A stretch of DNA of 8,608 bases from an uncultured Gammaproteobacteria bacterium (lineage in GTDB: Bacteria; Pseudomonadota; Gammaproteobacteria; Acidiferrobacterales; CAJVXG01). The translations under genes and the position numbers were made by a program. Positions 6,573 through 8,608 of the stretch are shown here, one piece after another. The notes under the pieces were generated by a model. It was given only the letters and a program-made list of their open reading frames with translations. It made no database searches and was not told the origin of the DNA. Each line of letters begins with the position of its first letter. The stretch's first letter is position 1. The stretch is taken from positions 1 to 8,608 of the forward strand of contig CAJVXG010000056.1 in assembly GCA_913009215.1 (NCBI GenBank), given 5' to 3'.

Positions 6573-7760
6573 ATGTACGATCCGCTGTTTGACCTACCCT
6601 GGTGGGGTTCGCTACTCGTATTCATTGCCCTGACTCAAATTACTATTGCCGGGGTTACCATTTTCCTGCACCGCAATCAGGCACATCGGGCACTGGATTT
6701 GCATCCGATCGTGAGTCACTTTTTTCGCCTCTGGCTCTGGATGACCACCGGCATGGTAACCAGGGAATGGGTGGCCATACACCGCAAGCACCACGCCAAA
6801 GTGGAAACCGAAGACGACCCGCATAGCCCGGTTGTAAAAGGCATCAACAAGGTATTGTGGGGCGGCGTACTGCTCTATCGAAAAGAAGCCGAAAATCAGG
6901 AAACGATGAATAATTATGGCCATGACACACCCAATGACTGGTTGGAGCGTAATATATATTCGCCCTGGAACAAGGTTGGCATCTTGATACTCATGGCCAT
7001 TTATTTAACTGTCTTCGGCCTTGGCCTCGGCCTCTTGTTCTGGATCATTCATATGCTATGGATCCCGTTCTGGGCCGCAGGCGTCGTCAATGGTATTGGC
7101 CATTACTGGGGTTATCGTAACTTCGAGGTCAAGGACGCCAGCACCAATATTATCCCCTGGGCGTTCTGGATTGGCGGCGAAGAGCTACACAACAACCATC
7201 ATACGTATCCCAGTTCGGCCAAGTTCTCGGTGAAACCGTGGGAATTTGATATTGCCTGGCTCTACATCCGCCTGATGTCTATGGTCGGTCTGGCAAAAGT
7301 ACGCAAAGTAGCGCCAAAACCAGTGTACGACACTGAAAAAACCACATGTGATATCGATACCGTCAAGGCCGTCATTCGCAACCGCTTCCAGATCATGTCC
7401 CGATTCACCCGTGATGTGCTGTCCAGCGTCTGCCGGGAAGAGCTGCAAAAGGCAGATCCTGGTGACCATGAAAACCGGGGCTTGCTGAAACGGGCCAGGC
7501 GACTGTTAAAGAAAGCACCGGAGCGACTCAGTGAAAACAGCCAGGCTCAGGTGAACCAGATCCTGAAAAAAAATACGACACTGGAAACGGTCTATAGCAT
7601 GAAAAAGAAACTACAGGACGTCTGGCAACGTTCCGCCACCACCCAGGATAATCTGTTGCATGCCCTGGAGGAATGGTGCCGACAGGCCGAAGCCACCGGT
7701 ATTCAGGCGCTGAGAGATTTCTCCCGGAAATTAAGAACATACTCACTGGCTCCGGCCTAG
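6573..7760 (+). CDS. desA: membrane fatty acid desaturase (DesA-like) with ISL3-like C-terminal extension
   Basis: A membrane di-iron desaturase that introduces a cis double bond into acyl chains, most likely delta-9, as in DesA or stearoyl-CoA desaturase. The three histidine boxes that bind iron are present: HRNQAH (33-38), HRKHH (70-74) and HNNHH (206-210), plus NGIGH (173-177). Hydrophobic segments lie at about 11-31, 45-62, 135-158 and 160-175. Residues 1-250 form the complete catalytic unit. Residues about 255-395 are an extra soluble, helical and basic region. Its pattern, LLKKAPERLS, then L..VYSMKKKLQDVW, LLHALEEWCRQAEATGI and FSRKLRTY, recalls the C-terminal part of ISL3-family transposases. 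The overall length fits Pseudomonas DesA as I remember it, so the extension may be a lineage feature. GAGGT (6556-6560) lies 12 bases before the ATG. The product should act in membrane fluidity control. Confidence 0.9.
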   Translation: MYDPLFDLPWWGSLLVFIALTQITIAGVTIFLHRNQAHRALDLHPIVSHFFRLWLWMTTGMVTREWVAIHRKHHAKVETEDDPHSPVVKGINKVLWGGVLLYRKEAENQETMNNYGHDTPNDWLERNIYSPWNKVGILILMAIYLTVFGLGLGLLFWIIHMLWIPFWAAGVVNGIGHYWGYRNFEVKDASTNIIPWAFWIGGEELHNNHHTYPSSAKFSVKPWEFDIAWLYIRLMSMVGLAKVRKVAPKPVYDTEKTTCDIDTVKAVIRNRFQIMSRFTRDVLSSVCREELQKADPGDHENRGLLKRARRLLKKAPERLSENSQAQVNQILKKNTTLETVYSMKKKLQDVWQRSATTQDNLLHALEEWCRQAEATGIQALRDFSRKLRTYSLAPA

Positions 7761-7780
7761 AGAAAGAAGTCCATCAACAA

Positions 7781-7818
7781 GACATTAAAAAACCCGCAAA
7801 TGCGGGTTTTTTAATGTC
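7781..7818. terminator. bidirectional palindromic terminator between desaturase and HNH genes
   Basis: GACATTAAAAAACCCGCA (7781-7798) and its exact complement (7801-7818) form a perfect 18-bp inverted repeat with AA at the centre. The GC stem is flanked by A6 on one side and T6 on the other, so it reads as an intrinsic terminator in both directions. It lies between two convergent genes, 20 bases after one stop and 20 bases from the other. Confidence 0.95.
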
Positions 7819-7838
7819 TAAAGACAAGCTCTGCCGGG

Positions 7839-8441
7839 TTACATCAGTTTCTCTGACAATCTCTGGTGCAGCGGGCTGGTGCGGGGAAAATGCGCCAGCA
7901 AGAACTCCATCTGATCGGCCAACACCCTTCTGCCCTGCAGGTAGACGTATTCGGCGTGGGTCGGCGCAAAGGGTACCGCCAGCAATTGCATATTGGCCTG
8001 TTCCGGGGTGCCGCCGGCCTTGTGATTATTGCAGCGCTTGCAGGCCGTCACCACGTTGGTCCAGCCATCGGTACCGCCCGTACTCAGCGGTTTGACGTGG
8101 TCCCGGGACAAGTCCCGGGCCAGGAAGCAAGAACCGCAATAAAGGCACATATGGGCGTCTCTGGCGAACAAGGCAGTGTTACTTAATGGCGGTTGATAAC
8201 CGGCACGCACCTTGGCCAGGGAACGACTGTCGCCGTAGGTGGCAATAATGGAATTGACATCAACGATGCTGCGTACGCCGGTCCTGGCATTATAACCGCC
8301 ATGGATACTGTACAGCAAGCTGCCGCAGGCGTAGGCCACCTGCTCCAGATGATAGTAACGAACGGCATCCCTGAAATCGATCCAGCCTAAAGGCATACCA
8401 GCGACATCCGTCCTCAATACTTGCTGATTCAGCGCATTCAC
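7839..8441 (-). CDS. HNH endonuclease family protein
   Basis: A 200-residue protein with a C-terminal HNH nuclease fold. The first zinc pair is CLYC (C99, C102), the catalytic dyad is D114-H115 in LSRDHVKPLS, N129 lies in WTNVV, and the second zinc pair with the final His is CKRCNNHKAG (C134, C137, H140). The core is therefore complete and probably active in metal-dependent DNA cleavage or nicking. About 90 residues precede it (for example VLRTDVAGMPLGWIDFRDAV and VAYACGSLLYSIHGG), and a tail with APTHAEYVYLQGRRVLADQMEFLLAHFPR follows. Both look typical of one widespread proteobacterial HNH family of unknown role. The start is GTG at 8441, with AAGGAG (8458-8453) 11 bases upstream. No methyltransferase, phage or intein context is present, so it looks like a resident chromosomal gene. 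Confidence 0.88.
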   Translation of the reverse strand: MNALNQQVLRTDVAGMPLGWIDFRDAVRYYHLEQVAYACGSLLYSIHGGYNARTGVRSIVDVNSIIATYGDSRSLAKVRAGYQPPLSNTALFARDAHMCLYCGSCFLARDLSRDHVKPLSTGGTDGWTNVVTACKRCNNHKAGGTPEQANMQLLAVPFAPTHAEYVYLQGRRVLADQMEFLLAHFPRTSPLHQRLSEKLM

Positions 8442-8557
8442 GGCGCAGCCATCTCCTTGATAGTTATAATTCTAGTCAATGAATACAGTCATCGGGTCAA
8501 TATATTAGTCAAATCCAGACCATTTTGTATATCTCTTGTACGCCATTTTCGTCAAGT

Positions 8558-8599
8558 AATAAACAAAAAAGCCCGGAAATCCGGGCTTTTTTGTTTATT
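8558..8599. terminator. bidirectional palindromic terminator at the right edge
   Basis: A perfect 20-bp inverted repeat (8558-8577 and 8580-8599) with AA at the centre. The core is GCCCGGA/TCCGGGC, flanked by A6 and T6. It can act as an intrinsic terminator on either strand, probably for a plus-strand gene to the right edge or a minus-strand gene entering from outside the window. It separates the HNH gene from its outer neighbour. Confidence 0.9.
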
Positions 8600-8608
8600 T
8601 GGTCGGAC

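Noticed and set aside
6415..6633. 72-residue plus-strand reading frame before the desaturase
   Set aside because: No ribosome binding site, no protein-like pattern, and it runs into the desaturase gene in another frame.
8102..8119. CCCGGGA-caag-TCCCGGG inverted repeat
   Set aside because: It lies inside the HNH gene and comes from repeated codons for Arg-Asp and Ser-Arg-Asp next to the catalytic His; no T-run follows.
7673..8186. Plus-strand frames opposite the HNH gene
   Set aside because: They are antisense shadows of the HNH coding sequence, with Arg/Pro-rich composition and passage through the palindromic terminator.
1..8608. CRISPR arrays, tRNA or rRNA genes, complete insertion sequences
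   Set aside because: No regularly spaced repeats, cloverleaf-like sequence, or transposase gene with terminal repeats was found on either strand.

Overview
The window looks like a chromosomal segment of a free-living gammaproteobacterium of middling GC content. The evidence is a full-length Hda with its beta-clamp motif, PurM and PurN that read like the gammaproteobacterial enzymes, and a DesA-type acyl desaturase. Secreted DsrE-like proteins are often seen in sulfur-metabolising gammaproteobacteria, so such a host is plausible but not proven. There is no tRNA, rRNA, CRISPR array or complete mobile element.

Layout. (1) Positions 22-2376, minus strand: a tightly overlapping three-gene operon, CDP-alcohol phosphatidyltransferase > AI-2E/PerM-family membrane protein > hda. 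(2) Positions 2377-2533: a divergent promoter region. (3) Positions 2534-4212, plus strand: purM and purN, overlapping by one base, for steps 5 and 3 of purine synthesis. (4) Positions 4213-4454: an AT-rich spacer with an ECF-type -35 candidate and a 10-bp-arm inverted repeat. (5) Positions 4455-6342, plus strand: an ECF sigma factor, a one-pass membrane anti-sigma-like protein whose periplasmic part is a DsrE-like domain, and a secreted stand-alone DsrE-like protein, closed by a strong terminator. (6) Positions 6573-7760, plus strand: a membrane fatty acid desaturase with a long C-terminal extension that recalls ISL3-type transposases. (7) Positions 7839-8441, minus strand: an HNH endonuclease-family protein converging on the desaturase across a perfect palindromic terminator, with a second such palindrome at the right edge.

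The most interesting part is region 5. The membrane protein and the secreted protein share the same domain in the same compartment, each with a Cys-x-Asn-Thr motif. This suggests an envelope signalling system in which the secreted paralogue signals to, competes with or assembles with the sensor domain of the anti-sigma factor, possibly in response to a thiol or sulfane-sulfur signal. The architecture is read from the sequence; the signal and mechanism are inference.
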